From Triticum aestivum (lineage: Eukaryota; Streptophyta; Magnoliopsida; Poales; Poaceae): DNA of 64,000 nucleotides. Below are positions 11,493 to 21,950 of this stretch, in pieces. The stretch spans positions 135,810,747 through 135,874,746 of the forward strand of contig NC_057807.1 in assembly GCF_018294505.1 (NCBI RefSeq). The letters run 5' to 3'. The notes below the pieces were generated by a model. The model saw only the letters and a program-made list of their open reading frames with translations, had not been told where the DNA came from and did not search any database. Position numbers and translations under genes: made by a program. How positions within the stretch are numbered: position 1 is the first letter of the stretch; each line of letters starts with the position of its first letter.

Positions 11493-11626
11493 AGTTTTAA
11501 AAAGCGCTAGGCGCTAATTATGCGTTTTTCTACTGCCTTGCTTTTCTGCCCAAAGCTTACGCTAATGTGCAATTAAGCACCAGGCGTTTTGCTATCGCCT
11601 AGAGCCTAGGCGCGCCTTTTTTAACT
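11493..11626. mobile_element. Small terminal-inverted-repeat element (MITE-like)
   Basis: The left end AGTTTTAAAAAGCGCTAGGCG and the right end CGCCTAGGCGCGCCTTTTTTAACT are imperfect inverted repeats about 134 bases apart. The interior has no coding potential. It lies in DNA just 3' of the FYV7 gene, perhaps in its transcribed tail. The family was not determined; an hAT- or Mutator-type MITE is possible. Confidence 0.5.
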
Positions 11627-11725
11627 ACAATTCTTAGGGATGACACTAAAATCTGTATTGGTAGCTTGAGATCCAGCCTTGCATAGGTCAGCCAAGGTCT
11701 CAAGAGATATGGCCTGATGAGGTAG

Positions 11726-12191
11726 TGTCAGACCCAGATGAGTCTGAAGAACAATATTCAGAGAACAGGGGAGAATTTCTACTCAAACTAGCTCGATTTA
11801 TGGTTCAATCAGAGGAATCCAGTACAAAGCAAGAGGAACCTAAGGCCGGCCAGGAACACTGGCGGCGGAGGGGGATAAACCCTAGCAATTCTCATGCCCT
11901 AAATCGAGCTGGAGCCCTGGCTTTATAGCCTTACAAGTTGGTGAAAGTAGAAAGTAAAAACGAAAAGCAGTGGAACACTGTAGGTCCTTGCCGGAAAGTG
12001 AACATCGACTCGGGAGTTGCCGGTAGCCGTCCGATGCCACTTGGACGCGATCCGGAGCCTCTCTTCACGCGAAGCGGTACGAGCGAAGATGGAGCGTCAG
12101 ATGGGCGATGGACGGCCAGGGTTGCTTCGCGCCAACGGCTGGGGATTTAAATTAGCTGGACTGCTGCTGCATCTTCAGTTGGGTCCTGACA
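11726..12191 (-). repeat. 3' LTR of the chromovirus-like element
   Basis: On the minus strand it runs from TGTCAGGACCC at 12191 to GGGTCTGACA at 11726, a 466-bp LTR with TG...CA ends that form a longer inverted repeat (TGTCAG.CC). It is directly preceded by the purine tract GGTCGGGGAGAGT (12192-12204), the expected polypurine tract. The boundaries rest on these two signals. Confidence 0.7.
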
Positions 12192-12220
12192 ACTCTCCCC
12201 GACCGACTTCAGACCAGTCC

Positions 12221-13267
12221 TCAGGGCTGAAACGCAGGAAAAACTTTTTGTATGAATGTTGCATCCTCCCAAGTAGCATCTTTCTCATCCATGTTACACC
12301 ATTTGACAAGCCAGCGCACCACTGGTATTTGGATATCTCCTTGAGTTCTGGGGACAAGTTTCCTCTCTAGGAGCTTCTCAGGTTCCAAGAGAATAGTGCC
12401 ATCGGCATTGATGAGTGGAAGTTTGGGGTTTGGAATGGCCTGTGGCCCCAGGTGCTTTTTCAATTGGCTGACATGGAATGTGGGATGGAGTTTGCAGTCA
12501 TCCGGTAACAGCAGTTTGTAAGCCACTGGGCCAATTTTCTCTGTTATTCGGAAGGGGCCATAATACTTAGAGTGGAGTTTGAGACATCGATGGATGCTCA
12601 AGGTAGTGTGTCTGTAAGGCTGAAGTTTGAGATACACCATGTCACCCACTTCTAAAGTTCTTTCTGATCTCTTTTTATCTGCATAGTGTTTCATTCGAGT
12701 TTGAGCCTTCAACAGATTAGCCTTGATGTGAGCTGCTGTTTGTTCTGCAGTGAGTACTGATGAAAATTCCTGTACTTGCTCAGTTGGGTAAAGGGCTGCT
12801 TCAGAGATCATGTTGGGAGGTCTGTTATACAGTGCTTCGAAAGGAGTGATTTGCAGAGCTGTATGGTAACTAGTGTTGTACCACCATTCAGCTAGAGAGA
12901 GCCAGTTCATCCACTTCTTGGGTTGTAGGAAGGCCATGCATCTCAAATAATTTTCCAAACATTGGTTAACCCTTTCAGTTTGGCCATCAGGCTGAGGGTG
13001 GTAAGAAGTGCTCATGTGCAGTTTAACACCCAGTTTCGTGAAGAGTGCCTGCCAAAGATTGCTGGTGAAGATGGTATCCCTGTCAGTAACTATAACTGAA
13101 GGTAGTCCATGTAACTTGAAGATGTGATCAGTGAATGCTTTGGCCACAGTACTGACTGTGATGGGGTGTTGCATTGGAATAAAATGCCCATATTTGGTGA
13201 ATCTGTCCACAACAACCAAAATCATGTTTTTGTTTTGAGAAGTTGGTAGGCCCTCGACAAAATCCAT
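12221..13267 (-). pseudogene. Integrase core and chromodomain region (gypsy pol C-terminus)
   Basis: This open stretch of about 348 codons covers the integrase catalytic core: MDFVEGLP at the first D region, VTDRDTIF at the second D, and QTERVNQCLE with the glutamate. A GPFRI-type C-terminal domain follows, then a chromodomain-like end (IPVVRWLVKW...WEDATF). It is in a different frame from the upstream RNase H. The zinc-finger (HHCC) part between 13268 and 13371 is broken, so the polyprotein is not made whole. The stop precedes the polypurine tract by about 20 bases. Confidence 0.8.
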
Positions 13268-13371
13268 GCTAATGTGACACCAAGCAAAGTCTGGGACAGG
13301 GAGAGGTTGGTTGTAGCAGTCCAGGATACTTGCAGTGCTCAGGTTTGTTGATTTGGCATGTGGGTCATTGC

Positions 13372-14487
13372 TTAATATAATCCATTGGACTGTTTCATGC
13401 CAGTCCAGTGAAAGAGGAGTTTAACTCTCTGGTAGGTGGCTCTGTGTCCAGAATGGCCCCCTAGTTCAGAGTTGTGTAAGGCAGACACTAACTGATTTTT
13501 GAGGTTGGAATCCTTGCCTATGACAATTCTGTTTTTGTATCTCAGAATTCCCTGTTGGAGAGCATAGTTAGGAACAGCAGTTGCAGAAGTAGCTAGCTGT
13601 ACTATAAGGTCCTTGCACCTTTGGTCCTGGGTATAGCTGGAAATAACCTTAGATATCCAGGCAAGTCTCACTTGTGAAGCAACCAGGGATTGTAATCTGT
13701 ATTTCACTCTTGAGAGAGCATCAACAACTTTATTGTTCTTTCCTTGCTTGTACTCAATCTTGAAATTGTAGCCCAATAGCTTTACCAGTAACTTGTGCTG
13801 AATTCCTTCAGTTAGCTTTTGCTCTTGTATATACTTCAAACTCTCCTGATCAGTTCTTATAACCAAGGAAGAGGCAGCAAAATAATGTTTCCAATGTTTC
13901 AAAGCTTCAATGATGGCCATGGCCTCTTTATCATATGTTGAAAGGGCAGCAACTTTAGGGCCAATGGTTTTGCTGAAGTAGGAGATTGGTCTGCCCTCCT
14001 GCATGAGCACAACACCAATTCCATAAGCACAAGCATCTGTCTCCAGGATAAAAGGCTGAGAGAAATCAGGCAAGGCCAGGACAGGAGCTTGGGTCATCTT
14101 ATGTTTTAATATGTTGAAGGCTTCCTGTTGCTCAGTTTCCCATTTGAAATTGTCCTTTTTCAAGGACTAAAACAGGGGCTTGCAGATGAACCCATAGTTT
14201 TGGATGAACCTCCTGTAGTAACCAGTGAGACCAAGGAAACTTCTCAACTGAGTTACATTTTCTGGAGTGGGCCGCTGGGAGATTGCCTCAATTTTGGTAG
14301 GATCAGTAGCTACTCCATCACCCCTTATAATATGGCCCAAGTACTCCACTTGAGGTTGTGCAAAGGTACACTTGCTCATTTTTGCATATAGTTGATGGGA
14401 CTGCAAAGCTTCAAGGACTTGCTGTAGATGTATCAAGTGTTCTTTCATGTTTCTGTTGTATATCAAGATATCATGTTTCTGGTTTTG
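13372..14487 (-). pseudogene. Reverse transcriptase C-terminal half and RNase H (gypsy pol)
   Basis: The minus strand starts at DILIYN, the tail of the catalytic [F/Y]xDD box, and runs through YLGHII and LRSFLGLTGYYRRFI. A nonsense TAG at 14167-14169 follows KPLF. The frame then continues with the RNase H region: ILETDACAYGIG, ISYFSKTI, STYDKEAMAI, IRTDQESLKY and VVDALSR. Its 5' end at about 14487 abuts unrelated sequence. It is a relic, disabled by truncation and by the in-frame stop. Confidence 0.8.
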
Positions 14488-14489
14488 AC

Positions 14490-15612
14490 ATCGGCGACTC
14501 GTGTTTCCCCGGGGATTCTGAGATCTTACCCTGCTGCAGTTCAACTATTTGCTGCACATTGACTAGGTAATCGATCTCGTGCCTCTGGATGATTCGGAGC
14601 CGCTATTCATGGTAGATAATCCTGACAGTGGACAGAGCGGGTCCTCGGATGCGTCGGCCGGAAGCGTTGGCCCTGTCACATGCACTTTCATGTGGGAGCT
14701 TGTCGTGAAGGACAGTGCGCCGCCTAGGCCGGCCATCTTCAACAGGTTGCAGTTCAGTGACGATTAAGATGACTACCTCATTGCCTCGCAGCAGACTCGG
14801 GCCATTATGCCTAGTGCTTCTAACAGCGAGCAGGTTCAGTCGCAGCAGACTGACAGGATGATCACCGAGGACCCGGCATTTATCTTGGACTGCTCCCATC
14901 GTAGCCCATCCTGGGACAGGCGTTCCTCAGTGGATCCATTGCTAGGCTGCATCGCGTCTGCCTACGGTAAGTCGGTAATGAGTTTGGACGCTTTCCTGAA
15001 CTCTGTTTCCAAGGAAAGCGAGCAGGCTCTCCTCACACTCCCCCCGACGACCCTAGCGTGTGAAGGATAAGAATAATCTGAACGTTAACAGCAGAGGCAT
15101 GGGCTCCTTCAGTGGAATGATCGATCGCCTTGATCCAAAAGAAATCAAGTTAAATGAGAGACGCTTTACATGGTCAACGAAAGAGAAGATGTTACACTTT
15201 GTAAGCTGGACAGGGTTTTTTGTTCCCCTGCATGGGATGGCCTCTTCCCGGCATGCACCATACACGCTATTTCAACAATGATCTCTGGCCATTATCCCAT
15301 GCTGCTTGTTGGGGAGCAGAATTACAGGACCAACAGGATTTTTCTCGCTTCAAATATTTTTGGCTTCAGCTTCCGGACCTTGAGCAGGTCGTGGCCAACG
15401 TGTGGGGGATCTTATGCTCTCTGAAATCTTCACATTAAACTCACTAGAACTGTGAAGGCGATCAGGAGATGGAGCAATGAGACGATTGGTAACCTGTGGT
15501 TACAGTTTGCGGTGGCCACCGAAATCATCCATTGGTTGGATCTTGCGTAGGAGGAGCGCATGCCGTCTCATCAGGAACTTGATTTTAGGAAGGCTCTCGA
15601 GGCTCGGGTTGT
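14490..15612 (+). mobile_element. LINE fragment with endonuclease-domain remnants
   Basis: From about 15060 the plus strand encodes, across two or three frames, the C-terminal part of an APE-type LINE endonuclease: ERRFTWS, then CKLDRVFCSPAWDGLFP, then ISGHYPMLL. This matches the plant L1 pattern 'FTWSN...LDR.L.s..W...FP.....L.r..SDH.Pl'. Downstream (15340-15600) the linker toward reverse transcriptase is visible as RFKYFWLQLPDLEQVVANVW. Upstream (14579-15060) are broken frames without domains. Both ends are truncated and reverse transcriptase is absent. Confidence 0.65.
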
Positions 15613-15960
15613 TAGAGCATCTACAGCCGCATCTTGCAAATCCGGCCTCTCAAACGCCGGGCGCGTCAGCGGACCGTGACTGGTCACCTCTCATTTGGCT
15701 GCCTCCGCAGCCGTCTTCCTCATATCTTAACCTTCATATCCATGCGACCCATGCAACATAAAACTAGCAATTAGGTAAATCAAGACACTTAGCAACAATT
15801 CGGGCATAATTCATATACTAGCAGTCACCGGACAACCAAAAGATCACAGTTCATCGCTGGACAGAAATAAATTACTATTTCAACAAAGATTGTGATATGT
15901 TAGGATCTGATGGTATTGGTTGTTGTTAGGGTTTCAGCCAGGTAATCAGCAAGCTAGCTA
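15613..15960. mobile_element. Possible PIF/Harbinger-type terminal fragment
   Basis: The words 'agagcatctacagccgc' at about 15616 and 'tcaaacgcc' resemble ends of Triticeae Harbinger-group elements as I recall them (GAGCATCTCCAGCCGC). No opposite terminus, target duplication or transposase was found, so this is tentative. Confidence 0.3.
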
Positions 15961-17940
15961 GGCTTATCAAACAATAAAGAGCCAAGGAATAAGATCCTCA
16001 TAGGTGTTGGCACCTCAAGGCTGGCATATGTGCATCAGCTATGTACAGTAGCTAGGTTAGGCCTTTGTGATCCACATGTCATTTAGCAAAAGAATCAGAA
16101 TCAAGTACACACAGTACTGTTAAAATGTACTACTAGGCGCTTCCACACCTCCAGTTTCATTTCAAAAGTATTTGCCAGTACATCTTTCACATATTCAGGT
16201 GTACATAAAATGCGGTCTTTCTGTCAGCGTGCCACACATGTAAACTTCGGAGTTTCTCTTTTTGGGCAAGTTGAGGTGCATGCTAGATTCATCTGAAGAG
16301 CTGCACTACACATTCTTCTTGCAGGAGCCAAGGCTAGCCCTTGAGAGGGTGAGGAGCCAAGAATTGATGAAGAACCATAAGATCCTTGAGTAGCTAGCTA
16401 TGGAGGTTGCTACTACATAACACTAGCCTTTTCTTTCCAGGTGAAGAGTATCAAGGCAAATCTAGAGGATAAAGGATATCTCTATCAAGACATATATTCC
16501 ATTCTTAAGTGCTGGGATGTTTGCGTCATGTGTTAAAACTGCAGTTTTTTTTTGGAAAAAACACCCTGGTAATATATATCTGACTTTCTGTAGATGCTTG
16601 TACCACCATACATGTAGCAACTGTGTGGTGCCACATGCAACACCTCTCTCTCCCTCTCTCCGTACTTTCCTTGCTTCGGCAGAGCTTTTTAGTAGGATCG
16701 ATTCGGTGAGGATGTCAAAGAAAAAGCAAGGATGGCACCGTCGTCGGTATCGCGGCGCCTCATATCTGATACGGCCAGACCGATGACGGTGATGGGCGTT
16801 TCTCAAAGCCCAAGCAGCTAAATCTTGAGAGAATCACCGGTTAACCAGAAACAAGGTGAGCCTGAGGTTTCCTTACAAGCAAAATATTGGCTGTACCATA
16901 TCAGCATTCTGCGTCATTGTTGATACGGTTCTTGTTGTCGCACATCATCGACATGTTTTCGCCATTGCAAGCTTCTGTTCATCTATACTTTCGTGAAACT
17001 GACAGGAAAACTGCCTTTCAATTAAGTAGAAACGAGTCCCTGAAAAAAAGGGCAATTAAGTAGAAAAGAGTGATCTAGTTTGTTAAGTAAAATCCTTTTT
17101 TTAGTGCTCTTTGTTAAGTAAAAACCGACAAAGACCAAGTTGTTCATCTGTTTGGAAACACATGAATTGCTTTTCTGCTTTCCTTTTTGAAAACTCAAAC
17201 GAGGAGAGAAATCTTGAAATAAAGGGGGGGGGGGGGGGGGGGGGGGGGCAATCTGACCTGGAATTTCGTACTGAAATTTCAGCCCATTGGCCTGGGCGCT
17301 TTGAGATAATATGCATGAGTACACTATCGATGATGAGATCCATATTCCTATCTTCTTCCTTCCGGATTTCTACATGATGCACTGGTGGAACTTAATCTGC
17401 GGCCTGTGCATTTTATCACCCATTACCCATAGTTGCATGAGTCAATCAGTTATAAGATTGACCACCCCTTCCAAGTCTTAATTAGTTCTCCTGAAGATTA
17501 GTTGCCTGCATGTAGTACGTGCAAGCTTAACAAACAGCTAATAGATAGATGGATTTCAAAAGCAGGACCTCTCCATAGGCATATATACGAGATTCCCTCT
17601 AGCTAGGTCAACACTTAGAAAATCGATCGGATTATTCCAGTCGCGTGTTTGGGTCCATGTTGATTAGAACCAACACGGCTCCACGCGTGCATTATCTAAT
17701 CTCATCTCCTCTTGGATACCAACCAAAATATGCTTTTGAACAAACCAATGGCGCCAATACCAAGCATGCTAGCTAGGAGCTTTCATTTGTTTTTTCTAGA
17801 AAAATCCAAAATGCTCTTTGTACAATGTTAAAGATGGCTGCTAGATCACACTGGTCTGTTCCAAACACTTCCTGATCTTACTTGCACTGGATATTCCAAC
17901 CCCATGCATGAAGGACACCCTGCTAGCTAGTGCATAGAAA
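15961..17940. other. Intergenic DNA upstream of the glutaredoxin gene
   Basis: No gene was recognised. The stretch contains a 25-base G homopolymer at 17224-17248. It also contains short direct repeats of 'aattaagtagaaa(c/a)gag' near 17019-17070 and 'tttgttaagtaaaa' near 17080-17122. Confidence 0.5.
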
Positions 17941-17963
17941 GAAACACTACCCTTTTGTAGCTC

Positions 17964-17970
17964 TATAAAA
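17964..17970 (+). promoter_or_regulatory. TATA box of the glutaredoxin gene
   Basis: TATAAAA within 'ctctataaaaggaag' lies about 200 bases before the start codon at 18164. A start of transcription near 17995-18000 would give a 5' leader of roughly 165 bases containing repeated 'ctagctacta'. Confidence 0.65.
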
Positions 17971-18163
17971 GGAAGCCACCCCTCTGCTAGCAAACCATCC
18001 AGGTTTCCTCTTTGGCACAACACAAGGCAGCAACAACTAGCTACTAGCTACTCAAAGGCTCCATCACATTTCAAAGTCCTCTTCAAACTTCAAAGCAAAG
18101 CAGGCTTAGAGATCCGTGCACGTACACACATAATCCATTAGAAGAACTTATTTTAGAAGGCAG

Positions 18164-18475
18164 ATGGATCGCGTGATGAAGCTGGCGTCGGAGAGAGCGG
18201 TGGTGATCTTCACCCTGAGCTCCTGCTGCATGTGCCACACCGTGGCGCGGCTCTTCTGCGACCTGGGTGTCAATGCACTGGTGCACGAGCTCGACCAAGA
18301 CCCTAGGGGAAAGGAGATGGAGAGAGCTCTCCTCAAGATGCTCGGGAAAGGCCCGTCTGTTCCAGTGGTGTTCATCGGCGGGAAGCTTGTCGGCGGGACA
18401 AACAGGGTCATGTCCATGCATCTCAGCGGCGAGCTTGTCCCAATGCTGAGGAATGCAGGTGCCCTCTGGCTATAG
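18164..18475 (+). CDS. CC-type glutaredoxin (ROXY class)
   Basis: This single-exon frame of 103 residues has the length and plan of plant CC-type glutaredoxins. The redox motif CCMC is at residues 21-24 after strand [12 protein letters not shown]-binding [13 protein letters not shown] segment follows near residues 66-78, and the protein ends ALWL. The CCxx active site is specific to land-plant class III glutaredoxins. The C-terminal ALWL motif is known to be needed for binding TGA transcription factors in ROXY proteins. The predicted role is therefore nuclear/cytosolic redox control of TGA-dependent transcription in development or stress. The frame is intact and has no introns, as is usual for the class. 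The paralogue number cannot be told from sequence alone. Confidence 0.93.
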   Translation: MDRVMKLASERAVVIFTLSSCCMCHTVARLFCDLGVNALVHELDQDPRGKEMERALLKMLGKGPSVPVVFIGGKLVGGTNRVMSMHLSGELVPMLRNAGALWL

Positions 18476-18915
18476 AGGAATGCAGGTGCCACTTGGGAAA
18501 ATAAAATTTTGTCAAAGAGTGTCAAGTATATGCATTTTCTTAGAATAACTTAACTAATGGCCTGGTTAGCGTCGATCGAACAGGTTTTTTCAATCCTGTT
18601 CCGACAATAGCAAGGCTTATAGCTCGCTAGGAGCGAGTTTTATGTACGAGCGACGTTCGTGTTGTAATCCCAGCGCTATTTGTGCAGGTGTACAATCTTT
18701 TCTCAAAGAACCTGCACAACCTTTTCTCAAAGAACTAGTTGATAAATAAATGTATAAACAGTTCATTATCAAATGATATGTGCACATCTCTAACCTAAAA
18801 ATTGTGTATGGTTGCATTGCGTATTGTCATCGTCTCCTGTTTGTTTTACTATAATAATTATTATTTTCTGTCACCTATGCATCGGCACCTCCCGTGATCT
18901 GGCCGGCACGGTGGT

Positions 18916-18982
18916 GGTCCAGCGGCTGTTCGGGGGATGCAGCATCAAAGGTCCAGCGGCTGTTCGGGGGATGCAGCATCAA
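18916..18982. repeat. 34-bp tandem duplication
   Basis: ggtccagcggctgttcgggg... occurs at 18916 and again at 18950 with no mismatch over 33 bases. It lies in otherwise unassigned DNA (18476-19163) between the glutaredoxin gene and an RNase H remnant. Confidence 0.85.
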
Positions 18983-19163
18983 CGGCGGCCACGCGAATAG
19001 ATATGTGGTGGAGCGGGAATAGTACGGCTTTGACTTGCCACGTCTAGGCGCCATCGGCCTCTACTACAATGGCTCTGTGGCACGTGCATGCGTACGAGGT
19101 GTTGAAGCTCCCGTGATGACGTTCGACTCTCTCTGAGGTGCGGTATTTCGTGTTTGCAAAAGG

Positions 19164-19617
19164 ATGGCTGATGATGTGTGGCGACCCCCGGAAATTAATT
19201 GCACTAAGCTGAATGTGGATGCAAGTTTTTTGGCTGATTGTCTCCAAGGAAGTACAGGGGTAGGTGTGCGCGATCATGAAGGCAAACTCATTCGTGCCCA
19301 GGCACTATGGTATGAACATGCAGCCAATTCTTTTGTTACGGAGGCGTTGGCTAGAGATGAAGTCCGACTTGCAGGTAATATGGGTCTCCGGAACATTATC
19401 ATCGTTGAAACTGAAGCTTTGGCTATTACGAAGCTCTGGAATACCAATAATTTTGGGCGTTCAGAAATTGCTGTTGTGCTTCAGGAAATTAAAGAGCTTT
19501 CAGAGAATTTTCAGTTCTTTGTTTTGTCTTATGTTCCTAGAAAGGCTAATGAGCTTGCACATCTATGTGCAAGGCAAACTAATCCTCATAGAAAGCGTTG
19601 TATCTGGATAAATTTTA
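19164..19617 (+). pseudogene. RNase H-like domain remnant (LINE/RVT_3 type)
   Basis: This plus-strand frame carries the plant RVT_3 pattern: NVDASF (first acidic residue), GVGVRDHEGKLI, FVTEALARDE with the helix glutamate, IIIVETEALAI, and NELAHLCARQ at the end. The usual 'ESDS' aspartate position reads ETE here. The expected C-terminal tail is replaced at about 19618 by the left end of the Mutator-like element. The frame reads on into that element but the added residues have no RNase H character. No intact start region is seen. Confidence 0.7.
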
Positions 19618-19618
19618 G

Positions 19619-20627
19619 GGTCCCGATAACTGCCACACGTGTGGTGTATCGGGTAATTGTGCCACACGCCTCGTGTGGCATGGACAGGAACCAGTCCGCA
19701 CGACCGCGTCCGGGCGCGCAAAGGCATGACCCGCACGTTCGGTGTGTGGCAACCCCGCCCGCACGTCCGGGCCAGAGGACCCAGCAGCCCGCACGATCCA
19801 GCCGTCACGGCCTCTGATCGATCCCCAATCCCGACTGCCGCCATCTTCTCCCACCTCCCGAACCCCTACCTCCATCGCCGGCCTTCTCTGGTTGCCATGG
19901 CAACCAGAGTAGACCCGTAGGGCCTTCCCACCGCAAACCACACCCCTTATCTCCCCCCTCCCCCCACCCCCGACTCCAACAACGCCCTCCAAAGACGATC
20001 AGCTAAAAGCAGGTGAATCTCCCGATCTCCCTACTGCTTCTCATCCTTCTTCTGGGCAGAAAATTGCAAAATTACCGACGAAGTTGGCAACTAGATCCGT
20101 CCTACAGGGTTAAAACACTACATGGGTTGTGTGTCTTCACAGTTGCCAAGCAGAATACACTAGATCTGCCATGTACTACGCTAGAGATAACCGTAAGTTC
20201 TCAGTAGATTGATGCACGTAGTTGGTAAATGAATGGATGTGTAGGAATCCATAAAAAGGGAGAGAAAATTGAGAAATTTGGAATAATGGGGGGTGTGAAA
20301 ATTAATTGCCACCGGTGTCTAACGTCAGTTGCCACCTATCATTGTCGTCAACTACCACCATGTCAACTTATTGCTTGCCATCCTATTGTAGTGGCTGATG
20401 CCATCGAATCAAATGGATAGCTAGCACCCAGATTTTAGAAAAGATAGTGGATGTGCATGTCCTACTAGCCATGATATGTTGGTTGCCTACGCATGAAAAT
20501 GTGATAACACTGACGTGTTAACTTCTACATGCAAGCAGCACAAGGATACATTTTTTGTGGATTGTTGATGCGTTCTTGTTCATGCAGTGATTGAGAGCAC
20601 ATTGGCAGAAACGAGACGCGGAAAAGA
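19619..20627 (+). other. Left arm of the MULE, upstream of the transposase
   Basis: The first 200 bases are CACACG/GTGTGG-rich (for example gccacacgtgtgg at 19633-19645). A 24-bp perfect palindrome at 19886-19909 centres on GTTGCCATGGCAAC. A C-rich, leader-like stretch follows at 19920-19990. No coding exon was recognised before 20628. Confidence 0.5.
19886..19909. repeat. 24-bp perfect palindrome containing paired GTTGCCATG
   Basis: The sequence is self-complementary over 24 bases with core GTTGCCATGGCAAC, two overlapping opposed copies of the dispersed motif. It lies about 270 bases inside the provisional left end of the element. Confidence 0.9.
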
Positions 20628-21196
20628 ATGAATCACGAAGATGGCGCTGATACTTGGGGTTCTCAAAGACCAGAAACGCCCCCTTGGGATGCATCAGGGT
20701 ACAGTCAACTCATTTCTGCAGGGCCGTTGCTGCCGCTACTAGAACAATATGCAGGCATTGGTATGATGCGTGATAACAAAGAAAAGAACAGTTGTCATGT
20801 TCGCGACGATGAAGATGACATTCTACTTATGTCCTACACTGTCATTTTTTCGCAGGTTCTTATGACCAAAACACACTCAGGGGGGCTCCGTGGCAAGTTC
20901 AATCACAGGGCGCTAACACTGACAAATGTACGGGCAACCAACTTCAACTAGCTAATATGGCTAATCAAGGTAACGCATACGAAACAGAACACATACTGGT
21001 CTGGACATGAAAAATAAACTTGCAAAGGTTGGCAAAAGACTCACGAGTTATGTCGAGGGGAAATGCAGAGCCTTCATGCAACATGTGGCATCAGGCAGCA
21101 CCCATGTACCTGCCGTCGACGTCATACACAGGTGAGTCCATGAAAAGTGAAGTTGCGGACGGTGAATTAGCAAAAGGAGCATAGTTGACAACTGCA

Positions 21197-21950
21197 GTTG
21201 CCATGACTGGACAACTGCAATTGCCATGAATAAATAACTGCAGTTGTCATCCCTGGACAACTGTTGTTACCCTCCCTGGACAACTGTAGTTGCCATGGAG
21301 GAACAACTGCAGTTGCCATGCCAGGACAACTGTAGTTGCCATGCCAACACAAACTGCAGTTGCCATGTATTGACCAACTACTACGATGCTTACAGGTTAT
21401 TACGGTGGTGGTACCCCGACAAACGTCTCGTGGCAAGCTTCACAGATTGCAGATAGAGCACGTCAATTTGGTGTGACAAACCACACAAGATGGGCACATG
21501 CAGCACAACAAGGTAAGGAAAAAATTGAACCACAAAAGAGCACTACATTTGTTTTTGTGGCAAATAGCACGTGACAAAAAAGAAGATTTGTATCAGTGAT
21601 GATGGACAAAATCAAGCATAAAACGCTAACAAGTGGTTGTGTGCAATGAGTCATATATTGTATTCGGTAATTTGCCAACTGCTAAAAGCATGTGTGCAGC
21701 ACTAATGGTTGATCGCATTTGCCTAGTGAGCGCAAGCCTAGAATGCAAAGTTTTGATGCTAGAACACACTGGTTGCCATGTATTGGTAGCAGTATTTGCC
21801 ATGTATGCAGGACTGCAGCTGCCATGCATATAGAATCCAAGTTTTCATACTAAAAAGGAGCTGGTTGTCGTGCATTGGCAAACAATAGTTGCCATGTTTG
21901 TTGGACTGTAGCTGCCATGACTGGACAACTACAGCTGCCATGCATGTCCA
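21197..21950 (+). repeat. GTTGCCATG motif cluster, transposase introns 2 and 3
   Basis: About seven exact copies of GTTGCCATG lie on the plus strand (for example 21197, 21288, 21358, 21772), plus variants ATTGCCATG, GCTGCCATG and TTTGCCATG. They are usually preceded by CA or TA and followed by T, and are separated by 20-40 bases. The exon at 21396-21512 between the clusters has none. Confidence 0.85.

Larger units (their letters stand above)
11726..14487 (-). mobile_element. 5'-truncated chromovirus-like Ty3/gypsy element
   Basis: On the minus strand, reverse transcriptase (from 14487), RNase H, integrase and a C-terminal chromodomain-like tail are followed by a polypurine tract and a 3' LTR. 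Gag, protease and the first half of the reverse transcriptase are missing. The break is inside the reverse transcriptase, one residue before the second D of the [F/Y]xDD box. This gene order with a chromodomain-like end marks the chromovirus branch. Confidence 0.8.

Noticed and set aside
19164..19817. A 217-codon RNase H gene
   Set aside because: The RNase H part ends at about 19617; the remaining codons are read-through into the MULE left end.
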